A stretch of 64,000 nucleotides of DNA. It comes from Vibrio lentus (lineage in GTDB: Bacteria > Pseudomonadota > Gammaproteobacteria > Enterobacterales > Vibrionaceae). Location of the stretch: contig NZ_MCZK01000144.1 in assembly GCF_002875945.1 (NCBI RefSeq), positions 124,184 through 188,183 of the forward strand, written 5' to 3'. Below are positions 1 through 9,278 of the stretch, piece after piece (within the stretch, counting starts at the first letter, position 1; every line of letters starts with the position of its first letter). The position numbers and the translations under genes are program-made. The notes beneath the pieces are model-generated. The model made no database searches. It was not told where the DNA came from and worked only from the letters and a program-made list of their open reading frames with translations.

Positions 1-1429
1 AATACATGCGGAAGATGATATTAAAACCCTTACCTTCCGTCGTTTGAACCCAGTTATTTTCCATTCCTTTTGGTGCATTGGGAGCAAAGTGGATGGTGAT
101 AGAACCATCGGCATTTTTCTGAATACCGTCACTCAAACCATCAATACCCGCAGACTTTTGATCCGTTTCTAACATAGAACGCGTCTGATTATCGTAGATC
201 ATAAATGACCAAAATTTCTCTACTGGCGCATTTGGCGGCAGTGTCACCGTGTAATGTTGACTACCATCCAGTACTTCCTTGTTTGCATCACGTGTCGCCA
301 ATAAGTAATCCGAGCCTTTGCCTACGGTTTTTGTCACCATATCAGGGGTAATACCCGTCGCCATGAAGTGGAAGGTGGCTCGCATGTCCGAGTCAATCAC
401 ACCATTCTCATCTTTAAATTCATGGCCTGAGACTAACGGAGTAAACCATTGTCTATCATCGTAGCGGAACATTTCCTCTTTAGGATGAAAGTAGGTTGAG
501 CGCGCTTCAGCCGTTGCTATTTTTGCCGCTTCCGACAGTATTTGCTGCATGCGTTTATTAGGAGCAAACTCCTGACCTTTTTCTATCCCAATATCTTTGG
601 CTAGCGACAGCCATTCAGCATCAAAAATAGCCGTAGGCTCATATTGAATCAATGCGTTGATTTCATCATAAAACGTCGCGTCCATTGCATGAATGGTGTT
701 GTAGTCGACACCTGAAATGTTCATGAACTCTGTCTTATCTTCTTCTCCATACGGGTAAAGCTTGGTGGTCGCTTTTAATGCTTCAATGCTTTCTTTCATC
801 TCTTCTGGATAGCTCACAAGGCGAAGTAATAACCAGTGTTGGTAGCCTTCACTGACAATCTCAATGTATCCCTCTGGTACTTCGCCTTTCCATGATGAAT
901 GACGAATAAAGTACTTCCCTGATTTAGCGACATTGTCTGGGTGAGTCACACCAATTCTGTCTACATATTTAAATGCAGCATTGTCGAGCAAACCAAGCAC
1001 TAGAGTGGGAATATCCAAAATAATTGGGCCATTTCTTACATCAATTTCTGATGTGATATACGGTGTGGTCGTGTTCGCTGTTAACCAAAGGCTATTCGCG
1101 TCTAGATTATCTTCAGAAATTGCGATGGTTTGATTCGGCTTCATTCCAATGCTTTCATGTCCCAACAATAATCCTTGTATTGAAGCAACTGGGATACCGG
1201 ATAGAAAAACACGAACGGCATTGGATACCTGAACAAAATCTTGAACCTTGGTGTGTGTTTCGGCTGTCGGTGCGCCATCGGTATAATTCAGTTCACCTAG
1301 ATAGGTAGACTCAACCTTATTTGGTGTGATGATGCTCTCTGGTACTTGTGCGCTAAATTTAGGCTCCGCAAATGCGAAAGACGAACAACCTAAAGTAATC
1401 AGCAACGTAGCAATAATCGATTTTTTCAT
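1..1429 (-). CDS. secreted DUF1254/DUF1214 protein (C-terminus outside window)
   Basis: The reading frame is open from ATG at 1427-1429 to the window edge, about 476 codons. The protein starts MKKSIIATLLITLG..., a Sec-type signal peptide with a Cys near residue 15 that may make it a lipoprotein. It then shows the DUF1254 pattern (LDANSLWLTANTTTPYITSE region) and the DUF1214 C-terminal pattern (FWSFMIYDNQTRSML, then PNAPKGMENNWVQT and FNIIFRMY). The family normally ends one or two dozen residues after FRMY, so only the tail is missing. Function is unknown; such proteins are exported. It is a diverged paralogue of the next gene on the same strand, 119 bp away. Confidence 0.85.
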   Translation of the reverse strand, partial: MKKSIIATLLITLGCSSFAFAEPKFSAQVPESIITPNKVESTYLGELNYTDGAPTAETHTKVQDFVQVSNAVRVFLSGIPVASIQGLLLGHESIGMKPNQTIAISEDNLDANSLWLTANTTTPYITSEIDVRNGPIILDIPTLVLGLLDNAAFKYVDRIGVTHPDNVAKSGKYFIRHSSWKGEVPEGYIEIVSEGYQHWLLLRLVSYPEEMKESIEALKATTKLYPYGEEDKTEFMNISGVDYNTIHAMDATFYDEINALIQYEPTAIFDAEWLSLAKDIGIEKGQEFAPNKRMQQILSEAAKIATAEARSTYFHPKEEMFRYDDRQWFTPLVSGHEFKDENGVIDSDMRATFHFMATGITPDMVTKTVGKGSDYLLATRDANKEVLDGSQHYTVTLPPNAPVEKFWSFMIYDNQTRSMLETDQKSAGIDGLSDGIQKNADGSITIHFAPNAPKGMENNWVQTTEGKGFNIIFRMY

Positions 1430-1548
1430 AATAGTTTCTCTTGTCTAAAGTGATTCACATAGCCTAGGCCGCACCAATTTATATTCTTCGCTTAGGTGTC
1501 ACGCTCTAGGCTATTTATTTCCAGAAACGGGTTAGCGTTTATTGCTGG

Positions 1549-3027
1549 TTAGCCACTGATTTTTTCCATGTCTTCAAGCATCCAGTTTTTAAAGAACGTC
1601 TTCGATGTTGGACGGTAAAGTCGGAACAGTAAGAAGTAATCTTCACCACCGGTAGGAACCCAGTTTTCCTCTTGTCCTTTTGGTGCTTCTGGGCCGAAGT
1701 ACAAATCGTAAGAACCATCTGGATTCTTTTTCATCGAGTCCGCGTTTCGAGAAGAGAGACCAACTCGGTCGACACCTTTCACGAAGTTCTTAGTTTCCAT
1801 GTTGTAAACAATGGCAGACCAGAAATCTTCGACTGGAGTATCCGCTGGCACATTAAGCTTGTATGTCGCTTTGCCATCTAGCATCTCACCTTTTGAATCA
1901 CGTAAACCCGTTAGATAAAAGGTTGAACCGCCCAATTGCTTCGGCAAGTAAGTCACGTAGAAGTACGATGCTGCTCGCTTATCGACTAACACCTCATCTT
2001 CATCTACAAATGGAAAGCCAAGCTGAGCTTGAGGGCCAAAATTCCAGAAAGACCATTGCGATAGAGGCTTGCCATTTTCATCTTTCCATAACGCACTCAC
2101 CGTCTGATCTGGCTCTACGAATTTCGATTGCATGTGCGCATAAGCCATCAATACACCTTCACGTATCGCTTTTTTCTGCTCATCTGTTGGGTCGAATTTT
2201 TTGCCTTTTTCGATACCAAGATCCTTTAGCAATGACGCCATCGCCTTGTCTTGAGCTCTGACCGGGTTCTCTTGGATAACGTCATTGATGTCTTGAAAGA
2301 ACGTCTCGTTGTAATACGGGAGACTGTCATACGCGACTTCCGTTGCATCTAAGTAGTCCGTCTTTGGTGGGTTTTCAGCATCAACAAGATTGTAGATTTT
2401 GATTTTCTTCGCATAGTTACCCGCATCTAAATCTGTCGCACCATTGGTTAACGATGGTCTGAATGAAAAACCATACAGATAAGTGTCGGTTTCAAATACA
2501 AAATAGCCTTGGCTTTCTAGCGCTTGCTTCGAACCAAACTCGTTGCTGTAACCTGGCGGTAAGAAGAGATATTTGCCCCCTTCACCTTTATCAGCACCTT
2601 TATAGCCAACATCTGTGATCGGCACTTCCCACTGGTTCACAACCGAACCAAAATAATTCACTTTGTCTGTTGCTGCTGGCACTTCAATAACGACAGGGCC
2701 ATTTTTAGAGGTTGTGGTTGCCCACGCATAAGCTGTGGTGTCATTGGCAGTGAGGAACCCCTTTTCTGAGCCGAAAGGTTCGTTCACGTAAACCACGTCA
2801 TTGTAGTCGCCATTCAAATCACGACGGGTTGCTTTCAAAAAATCAATCTGAGTAACGGCAGGCATATAGTGAATAGCCGTTTGAGTGGCACGCTGCACCA
2901 TCATTTTGTACTCAAGATTTTCAATCTGTGATGCGCGAACAAGGATGTCGTCGGTATCATCAAACGATTGAGAATAGACAGGCATTGTGCTGATAGTGAG
3001 TAGCGAAGCTAATAGAAGTTTTTTCAT
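1549..3027 (-). CDS. secreted DUF1254/DUF1214 protein
   Basis: This is about 492 residues from the internal Met chosen as start. The longer open frame, to 3123, would put 32 residues before a clean signal peptide (MKKLLLASLLTISTMPVYS), and an AAGAGA ribosome site lies about 10 bases before the chosen ATG. DUF1254 occupies the first half, and DUF1214 the second (FWSAIVYNMETKNFV, then GPEAPKGQEENWVPT and a final FRLYRP). It is likely periplasmic; its molecular role is unknown. Together with the preceding paralogue it forms a tandem pair, probably one operon. Confidence 0.88.
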   Translation of the reverse strand: MKKLLLASLLTISTMPVYSQSFDDTDDILVRASQIENLEYKMMVQRATQTAIHYMPAVTQIDFLKATRRDLNGDYNDVVYVNEPFGSEKGFLTANDTTAYAWATTTSKNGPVVIEVPAATDKVNYFGSVVNQWEVPITDVGYKGADKGEGGKYLFLPPGYSNEFGSKQALESQGYFVFETDTYLYGFSFRPSLTNGATDLDAGNYAKKIKIYNLVDAENPPKTDYLDATEVAYDSLPYYNETFFQDINDVIQENPVRAQDKAMASLLKDLGIEKGKKFDPTDEQKKAIREGVLMAYAHMQSKFVEPDQTVSALWKDENGKPLSQWSFWNFGPQAQLGFPFVDEDEVLVDKRAASYFYVTYLPKQLGGSTFYLTGLRDSKGEMLDGKATYKLNVPADTPVEDFWSAIVYNMETKNFVKGVDRVGLSSRNADSMKKNPDGSYDLYFGPEAPKGQEENWVPTGGEDYFLLFRLYRPTSKTFFKNWMLEDMEKISG

Positions 3028-3208
3028 GTTGAGCATATCTCTTCGTAAAGGTGAAACATTCAATTGTTTAAAAAACATCCTTTGTTTGAACCGAGTATAC
3101 GAACGCGACCAAAATTCATCCAATGATTTATAGTCATTACTAATTATTCGAATTCTGGATAATGCTAAATGAGATTCGATTAACTCAATGACCTTTAAAC
3201 TTCCCCTC

Positions 3209-3250
3209 TAAAGCGCTTTAATTTGATCGATTGTGATCGCCGAATCACAA
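3209..3250. promoter_or_regulatory. TAAAGCGCTTTA palindrome plus TTGTGA-N8-TCACAA dyad
   Basis: A perfect 12-bp palindrome (3209-3220) resembles LacI/GalR-family operators with a central CG. It is followed by inverted TTGTGA (3231-3236) and TCACAA (3245-3250). The second dyad resembles a CRP site but has an 8-bp rather than 6-bp spacer. Both lie 56-97 bp before the 3306 gene and in the divergent promoter region of the DUF1254 genes. Regulation is inferred. Confidence 0.4.
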
Positions 3251-3305
3251 TGTGCAGACCTGATTGTTTATATTCAACTAAATTCAAAACATTAAGATAA
3301 ACATA

Positions 3306-4748
3306 ATGTTACGAGCAACCATCGCATTACTCAGCGTGGCCAGTTTCGCTGTATCTGCCAATGTCACCCTTCCCTCTGGAGAAGACTGGATCAATCATGC
3401 ATCAGAAGGGCTGGCACCTTATTGGTTAATGCCTAGCGCGCAGGGAGAACCGATAGGCAACTTCCCCACTTTCCGCTGTGATGATGGAACACTCCTCGAT
3501 GTTTCTAACGTTTGTCCTGAGTTAGACAAAGGATGGATCACGCCGCACTTTGGCAAAGAGTTCACGCGTATGAAATCGCGTCAAACCTATGCTTACGGTG
3601 TGCTCTACCATCTGACCGGAGACAAGCAGGCGTTAGTGCTTGCCAAGCAAGGGGCTTACTACCTTATTGAACACTTAGAAGATCAGCAAAATGGCGGTTT
3701 TATAAGCTTCACCAAAGACGGCAAAGCGGGACTTGAGTGGCAACAGCGAACGGCTCAAGATCAAGCGTATGCGCTGGTCGGCCTCGCCATGTATTACTAC
3801 CTGACGCAAGACAAAAAGGTAGAAGAAGCACTCATCGCCCAACAAGCTTTTATCTTTGATAAGTATCGACTTAACGACAACAGCGGCCTAGCGTGGGTAC
3901 TTGCTGACGGTGAAGATGGCAAAGCCACACGACGTGAATTGGTCGCACAACTTGATCAGATTAACGGCTACATGCTGTTAGTCGCTCCTTTGCTAAAAGA
4001 GCCCACCAAGACAAAATGGCTTGATGATCTGAATTGGCTCACCCAAACCATGGTCGAGCACTACCACTCTGAAGATGAACAACGCTTCTACGGTGCGATT
4101 CACAGCACAGCAGCCATGATGCCGAACGCCAATCACAACGATTTTGGACACACCATCAAAGCGTATTGGATGACTTATCTAACAGGCCAAACATTGAAGA
4201 ACTCTGAATGGAAAGAGTTTGGTATGAAAGGGATGAAGCACACCTTAGACCAAGCTCAATATCAAAAAGAGTTCGTCGATGTATCCCAATACTTTGGCGA
4301 CAAGCTTCAGAAGGCATGGCAAGGACAAGAGATTACTGGCTGGCAAAGCAGGCCCAACACAAACTGGGCTTCATCATGGGAATGGGCAGAGCTCGACCAA
4401 GCTGCAATGACGGTATCGCTTGTCGATGGTTCAATGAAAGAAGCTCTGCAATACACGCTACCGACATTTCATGATGTATGGGTTGACCATAAATACGGCG
4501 GCGTAGGGCTTGAACCAAAACGCACCAAAGCTTTCCATTGGGGCAACGGCTATCACCAATTTGAACATGCGTTAATTGGTTATTTGTATGCTCAGCAAGT
4601 TGAAGACCAACCCGCAATCTTGCATTACGCAAGGCCAACCGACAGCAAGATTCCATTGGAGCCGTATTACTATCAAGGGGATGTGGTGGAGTTGGAGAAC
4701 ACCGGAGATGGTACGCAGACAGTCAGCTTCAATAACATTCGACCTTAG
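3306..4748 (+). CDS. secreted AGE-family (N-acylglucosamine 2-epimerase-like) protein
   Basis: 480 residues. It begins with a short signal peptide (MLRATIALLSVASFAVSA). The body has the repeated helical pattern of the six-hairpin AGE/cellobiose-epimerase fold: HFGKEFTRMKSRQTYAYGVLYHL near 78-100, a GGFISFTKDGKAG loop and several His/Glu-rich helices, ending in EPKRTKAFHWGNGYHQFEH. AGE enzymes are usually cytoplasmic sugar epimerases, so the signal peptide points to an exported sugar-acting enzyme. The substrate cannot be read from the sequence. The upstream palindrome suggests sugar-responsive control. It stands alone and is followed by a terminator. Confidence 0.75.
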   Translation: MLRATIALLSVASFAVSANVTLPSGEDWINHASEGLAPYWLMPSAQGEPIGNFPTFRCDDGTLLDVSNVCPELDKGWITPHFGKEFTRMKSRQTYAYGVLYHLTGDKQALVLAKQGAYYLIEHLEDQQNGGFISFTKDGKAGLEWQQRTAQDQAYALVGLAMYYYLTQDKKVEEALIAQQAFIFDKYRLNDNSGLAWVLADGEDGKATRRELVAQLDQINGYMLLVAPLLKEPTKTKWLDDLNWLTQTMVEHYHSEDEQRFYGAIHSTAAMMPNANHNDFGHTIKAYWMTYLTGQTLKNSEWKEFGMKGMKHTLDQAQYQKEFVDVSQYFGDKLQKAWQGQEITGWQSRPNTNWASSWEWAELDQAAMTVSLVDGSMKEALQYTLPTFHDVWVDHKYGGVGLEPKRTKAFHWGNGYHQFEHALIGYLYAQQVEDQPAILHYARPTDSKIPLEPYYYQGDVVELENTGDGTQTVSFNNIRP

Positions 4749-4825
4749 CGTCTGATATTCACTCGTCGATACTTTTAGCAGAGGTTAACCGTTAAGACGA
4801 AAAAGAGATGTCACTAGCCGTTAGC

Positions 4826-4862
4826 AAAGCCTGAGAAGAGAAGACGCTTTTCAGGCTTTTGA
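4826..4862 (+). terminator. Rho-independent terminator after the AGE-family gene
   Basis: Arms AAAGCCTGA (4826-4834) and TCAGGCTTT (4851-4859) with a 16-base loop and a short T run. It lies about 80 bp after the stop of the secreted gene. Confidence 0.65.
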
Positions 4863-4962
4863 AATACAGATGACCAGCGTTTATTGGTAGGGTTTGAAAC
4901 TGGTATTTAAGCAAGTAAACCTTATCTGCTCTCAGTTGAGAGGGACCAAGGCATTGCGAAAA

Positions 4963-5370
4963 TCACTTCTTCTTGTTCTGCTCAACCAGCTTTTCATTCC
5001 ACGCTACGTTGCCGTCTCGCTTGCTGACATCATACTCAGAACAAAACTGCGATATGGTCATGTTGTTGTCGCCAGTTGCTAGCTTTAGCGCTAACTGCAC
5101 TTGCTGGAGCTTGCTTTGAAGGCGAAGGTTTTGGCCTGCCTTTGGGCTTTTTTCTTTGGCGAACTTTAAGGCGGCATGTTTACGCTCGGCAGCCCCCGCT
5201 CGACGATCGGCTTCTGATAATAGATATTTTAGCTGCGCGACACTTTTCCCCTTTTTGAAAGCAGGCTCAAGCAGTTCGACACACTCATCAAATGATGGAT
5301 TTATAACATACGGATCAATTTTGTGCGCTTGTTGGCGCATCCACTCTAGCGCGAGCTTTTCATCTGACAT
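4963..5370 (-). CDS. hypothetical cytoplasmic protein
   Basis: 135 residues from the Met chosen (MSDEKLALEWMRQQAHKIDP...); the frame is open up to 5421. It is highly charged and Lys-rich, with no membrane segment or signal peptide. A predicted helical stretch (LRLQSKLQQVQLALKLATGDN) is followed by MTISQFCSEYDVSKRDGNVAWN, which might be a small helix-turn-helix, but this is not certain. The start is favoured by GGTAAAGA 8-12 bases upstream. I do not recognise the family. It is isolated between a terminator and the broken flavocytochrome gene. Confidence 0.6.
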   Translation of the reverse strand: MSDEKLALEWMRQQAHKIDPYVINPSFDECVELLEPAFKKGKSVAQLKYLLSEADRRAGAAERKHAALKFAKEKSPKAGQNLRLQSKLQQVQLALKLATGDNNMTISQFCSEYDVSKRDGNVAWNEKLVEQNKKK

Positions 5371-5563
5371 TTTGCGATCTTTACCAATAAAACAGCCGTA
5401 CATGGTATCGCTCAATAGCAAACCGCTGCAATAAAAAGTTGACCAAGTTTTGTCTTTTTCACGAGTACTTGTAGGCAGGTATCAATAACGACAAATCGAA
5501 CAGCTGATCCAACCCCGCAACAAAGAGCCAAACTTGACGCTATTGATACCTCTCTCGGCCTTT

Positions 5564-6897
5564 TTAACGCATCACAAACAACTCTTCGTGATAGTTCTGG
5601 TCAACGTTGAACTTGTACGTATCCAGTTCTTTTTTAAGCGATGTTGAGAACCGCTCTGGCCCGCAGAAATACAGCTCATAATCGTTTAAATCACCACACT
5701 GGTGAGCAATGCGTTCAGCGTTTAATCGAGGTGAATGCAAGGTATCAATCACGTTCAGCTTCACTCCAACTTGATGTGCAAGATGCCATAGTTCATCCAC
5801 CAAATGCTCATCGACACCACGAGTGCAATAGAATAGCTCGATGCGAGAGTGAGTCTTCTCTGTTTTGAGCGCTTCAAGCGTTGCAAAAAACGACGCTACC
5901 CCGACACCACCCGCAATCCAAATTTGTGGCTTACTTAAGTCAAACTCAAGTCGACCATAAGGCCCTTCCACCGTAACAGCATCGCCCGCATTTACTCGTT
6001 CATAAAGACCATTCGTAAAGTCACCCAACTCTTTAATCAAGAAACGCAGTTCTGAATCTTCGCTACCCGAAACAATGGTGTAAACGGGTGCGGTTCTTCA
6101 TTACCGAAGCGCAAGTACGCAAACTGCCCTGCTTTATGGCCTCGCCAAGATGTATCGGGCTTTAGCACCAACTCCATCACTTCGGTTTGTGGAAAGTAAC
6201 GAGTGGAAGAAACAGCAGCAGAGTGACGATTACGACGCCCTACAAAACCTAACAAACTGTACATCGCTGCGACAGACCCAACCAAAGCAAATGCCACCGT
6301 TAGGTAATAAATAGGCTGGCCCCAATAGGCATGTTTGAGCAGTAATACCGAGTGAAACGCGATCAAAAGATACGCAACAGACATCAAGCGATGTGACAAT
6401 TTAAAAGGTTTGTATTTCACTGCTGCCCACAACGACGCCACCAGTAAGACAAGCAATAGATAGAAACCCCACTCGCCAATATTTTCAGCAAAACCGTGTA
6501 GCCCATTGACCCACGCTTCCCAACCAGACAAAGCTCTTTCAGGGCCAGAACCGTCATGACGAACAGGTTTAGCCAACACTCCTGACGTCACTAGCCACTT
6601 AGGGATCTGGTACCACAACCAGTGTGTCACACCCAGAGCTACACCACCGATACCCAACCATTTGTGGACACGATACGCCTTATCCATACCGTTGAGCCAA
6701 TTCTCAACCATAGGCAAACGCATCGCCAAGACCATGGTGATGGACATTAACATCAGAGACAACATACCCGAGTACTGAATCATGGCAGAGCGCCATTCAA
6801 ATACATTGTTTGAAGCGAAAAGTTGCGGTTCCATCGCAAACCAAAAGGCTGACATTATGGCAATCATTGCCCAGAGGATATTGCGAACTGTTTTCAT
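5564..6897 (-). pseudogene. ferric-reductase-like transmembrane flavocytochrome, frameshifted
   Basis: Two overlapping frames encode one protein. The first part (6897-6037) has six or seven membrane helices with His residues typical of heme-binding ferric reductases (HKWLG, GVTHWLWYQIP, LSHRL, LIAFHSVLLL), then the FAD domain up to HPFT. The second part (6040-5564) carries the rest of the FAD domain and the NAD-binding domain (GPYGRLEF, WIAGGVGVASFFATLEAL, LYFCGPERFS). At 6078-6081 (GTGT on the plus strand) the coding strand reads TTTACACC where the family motif HPFTIVSG needs TTTACC. Removing two bases restores one frame of about 443 codons. This may be a true null allele, a slippage site or a sequencing error. 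Confidence 0.8.
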
Positions 6898-7076
6898 TTT
6901 TTAACACTCATAAAGACGACATCATTACTTTAGCTTGCGTGATGTAAAGCGACGTCAACATACGTAAATCTATGCAAAGGCACACGCTCAGCTGATCGTT
7001 AGGGGGTGCTTCCGCGTAAATATGATTTGGTTAGTGAACAAGTCGTCGAAAACAAAAAATGAGAAGAAGATAAGAT

Positions 7077-7766
7077 ATGAAGGACATGACCCTTTCAAGA
7101 AAAGATATCCAAACGATGGATCAGCGAGAACGCGCTCGCTTAATTAACTCCTTATCGGGGTTCAAAAGCGCCAACTTGATTGGTACCTGTGATAAACAAG
7201 GGCTAGAAAATCTTGCGGTGGTAAGTTCTGTGGTTCATCTAGGCTCGAACCCACCTTTGTTTGGCTTCATAGTTCGGCCAGCAGAGAGTCGTCGCCACAC
7301 ATTAGAGAATATCCTAGAAACTCAACACTTCACCATCAACAGCATCGGCGCTGACTTTGTTCAAAAAGCGCATCAAACCTCGGCTCGTTATCCAAAGTCG
7401 GCATCCGAATTCAAAGCCGTCGGCCTCACCCCTTACTATGACGACATGTTTCCCGCGCCGTTTGTATTAGAAAGTGCACTCAAAATAGGCTTGGTTTTGA
7501 AAGAGCAGATATCAATAGAGAGTAATCAAACCCAGATGCTGATTGGAGAGGTTATTACGATTCAAGCACCCAAGTGTGCAGTGATGCCGGATGGCTATCT
7601 TGATTTAGAAGCGCTAGATTTAGTCACGATTTCAGGGCTCGATAGCTACCACGTCACGCAAAGGCTTCACCGATTGAGTTACGCCAAGCCAGACAAGTCT
7701 CTGTTTCCGCTGACTCGTGAAGGAAGCCCAACGTCATGGGAAGCACGTGAACTCAACTTAGGTTAA
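7077..7766 (+). CDS. flavin reductase-like FMN-binding protein
   Basis: 229 residues. The N-terminal half has the FMN-binding split-barrel pattern of flavin reductases: a KSANLIGTCDKQGLENLAVVSSVVHLGSNPP region near 30-60, GFIVRPAESRRHTLENI with the basic phosphate-binding residues, then TINSIG. The family binds FMN and either transfers electrons from NAD(P)H or supplies reduced flavin to a partner. The long C-terminal part is typical of the larger flavoprotein subgroup. The start has AGAAGAAG upstream. It is divergent from the broken flavocytochrome, 179 bp apart. The partner enzyme is unknown. Confidence 0.75.
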   Translation: MKDMTLSRKDIQTMDQRERARLINSLSGFKSANLIGTCDKQGLENLAVVSSVVHLGSNPPLFGFIVRPAESRRHTLENILETQHFTINSIGADFVQKAHQTSARYPKSASEFKAVGLTPYYDDMFPAPFVLESALKIGLVLKEQISIESNQTQMLIGEVITIQAPKCAVMPDGYLDLEALDLVTISGLDSYHVTQRLHRLSYAKPDKSLFPLTREGSPTSWEARELNLG

Positions 7767-7929
7767 TTTGTTCGGAAAGTTGCGGTCAAAAATGCTAACT
7801 TTCTCTCGTTGCTAAAATACAGTTCACACAAGTACTGCTCATTAAGCACGACTCAAATAGATCTGTCTCAAAAGAGATAAGTCAAAAACAATACATCACT
7901 CAACCTAACGTCTGTTTCCAAGGAACACC

Positions 7930-8721
7930 TTGAAGTTAACTCACTTTAAATACAAGAATCGCAAAGGCCCAGACTATCGCCATGGTGATCAGGTGTCTTT
8001 CATGGACATCAAGCAGACCTTTGGTATGGGCAGCATTCGCGTGGGCGCTTGGGTGACGAAAGAAGAGAAGGAGCTAGCCGCGAATCTGATATTCGACTCG
8101 CTTGCAGACTTGGCTTACATCTTGGCTTTGCCGCCAGAGGCAATTGGCCTTCGCGGCACGCTAGGCTTAGCCTTTGGCAGTGGCGGCAGAAAAGGCGTGC
8201 AAGCACACTACGCACCGAATCAAAGAGAATTAGCGCTCGCTAAGAACGCCGGCGCAGGTGCGCTCGCTCATGAATTTTGGCATGCGTTTGACCACTATAT
8301 TGCCGAAAAAGCTTTTGAAATTGGTGACACCTCAGGCCCTCGAAAACACATCTTGTTCGCCAGTGACTGTTGGCTACACGATAGAAAGGTGCGACCTCAC
8401 CCATTAAACGAGAGTTTGATGTCTCTGTTCGATGCCACACTACTCAGCGACAACAACTTGGATAAACACGACTACGTTGCACGCAGTGTTATTGCCGACA
8501 AAGCAACGTCTGCCCGTTACTTCTCACTACCCACAGAGATGATGGCTCGAGCCTTTGAATCCGCCATCGAATCCTGCTCAGATATCCAGAACAGTTACCT
8601 AGTTGATGGCACAACCAAACCAGACATGTTCCCTCTCTATCCAGATCTCGCACATCGAGACGAAATCTACAATGCGATGCAAGGCTATTTTGCACCGTTA
8701 GGCCGCTCTTTGAGCAAGTAG
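7930..8721 (+). CDS. stand-alone HEFWH metallopeptidase-like protein (LPD1-like; 'CLCA_X' type)
   Basis: 263 residues. The TTG start is supported by AAGGA six bases upstream. The core, residues 68-125, reads LPPEAIGLRGTLGLAFG..., AHYAPNQRELAL, then AGALAHEFWHAFDHY with a zincin-type HExxH (His114, Glu115, His118). The arrangement strongly resembles LPD1, a metallopeptidase-like domain otherwise found inside very large phage or plasmid polyvalent proteins. Vibrio proteins of this kind have been labelled CLCA_X family; I recall that name and could not check it. There is no signal peptide, so it is probably cytoplasmic. Function and substrate are unknown. Activity is inferred only from the HExxH. 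Confidence 0.65.
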   Translation: MKLTHFKYKNRKGPDYRHGDQVSFMDIKQTFGMGSIRVGAWVTKEEKELAANLIFDSLADLAYILALPPEAIGLRGTLGLAFGSGGRKGVQAHYAPNQRELALAKNAGAGALAHEFWHAFDHYIAEKAFEIGDTSGPRKHILFASDCWLHDRKVRPHPLNESLMSLFDATLLSDNNLDKHDYVARSVIADKATSARYFSLPTEMMARAFESAIESCSDIQNSYLVDGTTKPDMFPLYPDLAHRDEIYNAMQGYFAPLGRSLSK

Positions 8722-8829
8722 CTCTTTAAGTAAATAGCGTTTTGGTCAGATAGGACAATAGATGACCCAATCTTCAAAACTGTTTATAGTCGAGGCTCAA
8801 ACTTCAACATCCATGATTTAGAGGCAGTA

Positions 8830-9153
8830 ATGATCAGTTGGCCATCTTTAGTAAAACTCGACGGTGATGATGAACTTATTTACGTCGCATCCGAGAACGA
8901 TTTTCAAGCAGAATGCTCAGACATGATCTTAGGCGAAGATGATTATCTCATTGATTCTGAAGGCGATAGCTACTCGCTTCAATCAAACTCAAATCAACTG
9001 TCTCTAGCGAAACGAGCAAACCAGTATTCGGTTGAAAGCGTGACTAAACTTATTCGAAATCACGAGTTCCAGAAAGCCGAAGTGTGCCTGATGAAGATCC
9101 ACTTCCTGACTGTCGAAGAAGCAATTCAATCTTTGTCTTTTGAGCCACGTTAA
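8830..9153 (+). CDS. DUF4144 family protein
   Basis: 107 residues, start ATG with GAGG seven bases upstream. MISWPSLVKLDGDDELIYVASENDFQ... matches the small DUF4144 proteins common in Vibrio and relatives, whose role is unknown. Acidic, no membrane segments; the C-terminal helix SVTKLIRNHEFQKAEVCLMK is conserved in the family. A strong bidirectional terminator follows. Confidence 0.75.
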   Translation: MISWPSLVKLDGDDELIYVASENDFQAECSDMILGEDDYLIDSEGDSYSLQSNSNQLSLAKRANQYSVESVTKLIRNHEFQKAEVCLMKIHFLTVEEAIQSLSFEPR

Positions 9154-9210
9154 TATGGGTTATTAATTCGAAACCTAGTTTCGAATCAGAACTTCCAAAC
9201 AGTACAAACA

Positions 9211-9239
9211 AAAACAGCGCCTAAATAGGCGCTGTTTTT
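9211..9239. terminator. bidirectional terminator
   Basis: AAAAACAGCGCC pairs with GGCGCTGTTTTT around a TAAATA-like loop, with T runs on both strands. It serves the converging DUF4144 and GltS-type genes. Confidence 0.85.
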
Positions 9240-9278
9240 ATTGTTAGTTTATGTCCAAATGAACTTAAACCGTTGATG

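Noticed and set aside
3231..3250. TTGTGATCGCCGAATCACAA as a CRP site
   Set aside because: Half sites are perfect, but the spacer between TGTGA and TCACA is 8 rather than the required 6 bp. Kept only as an unnamed dyad.
5436..5452. TTGACCAAGTTTTGTC as a RutR box
   Set aside because: The first arm is exact, but the second arm does not pair with it and the neighbouring genes have no link to purines.
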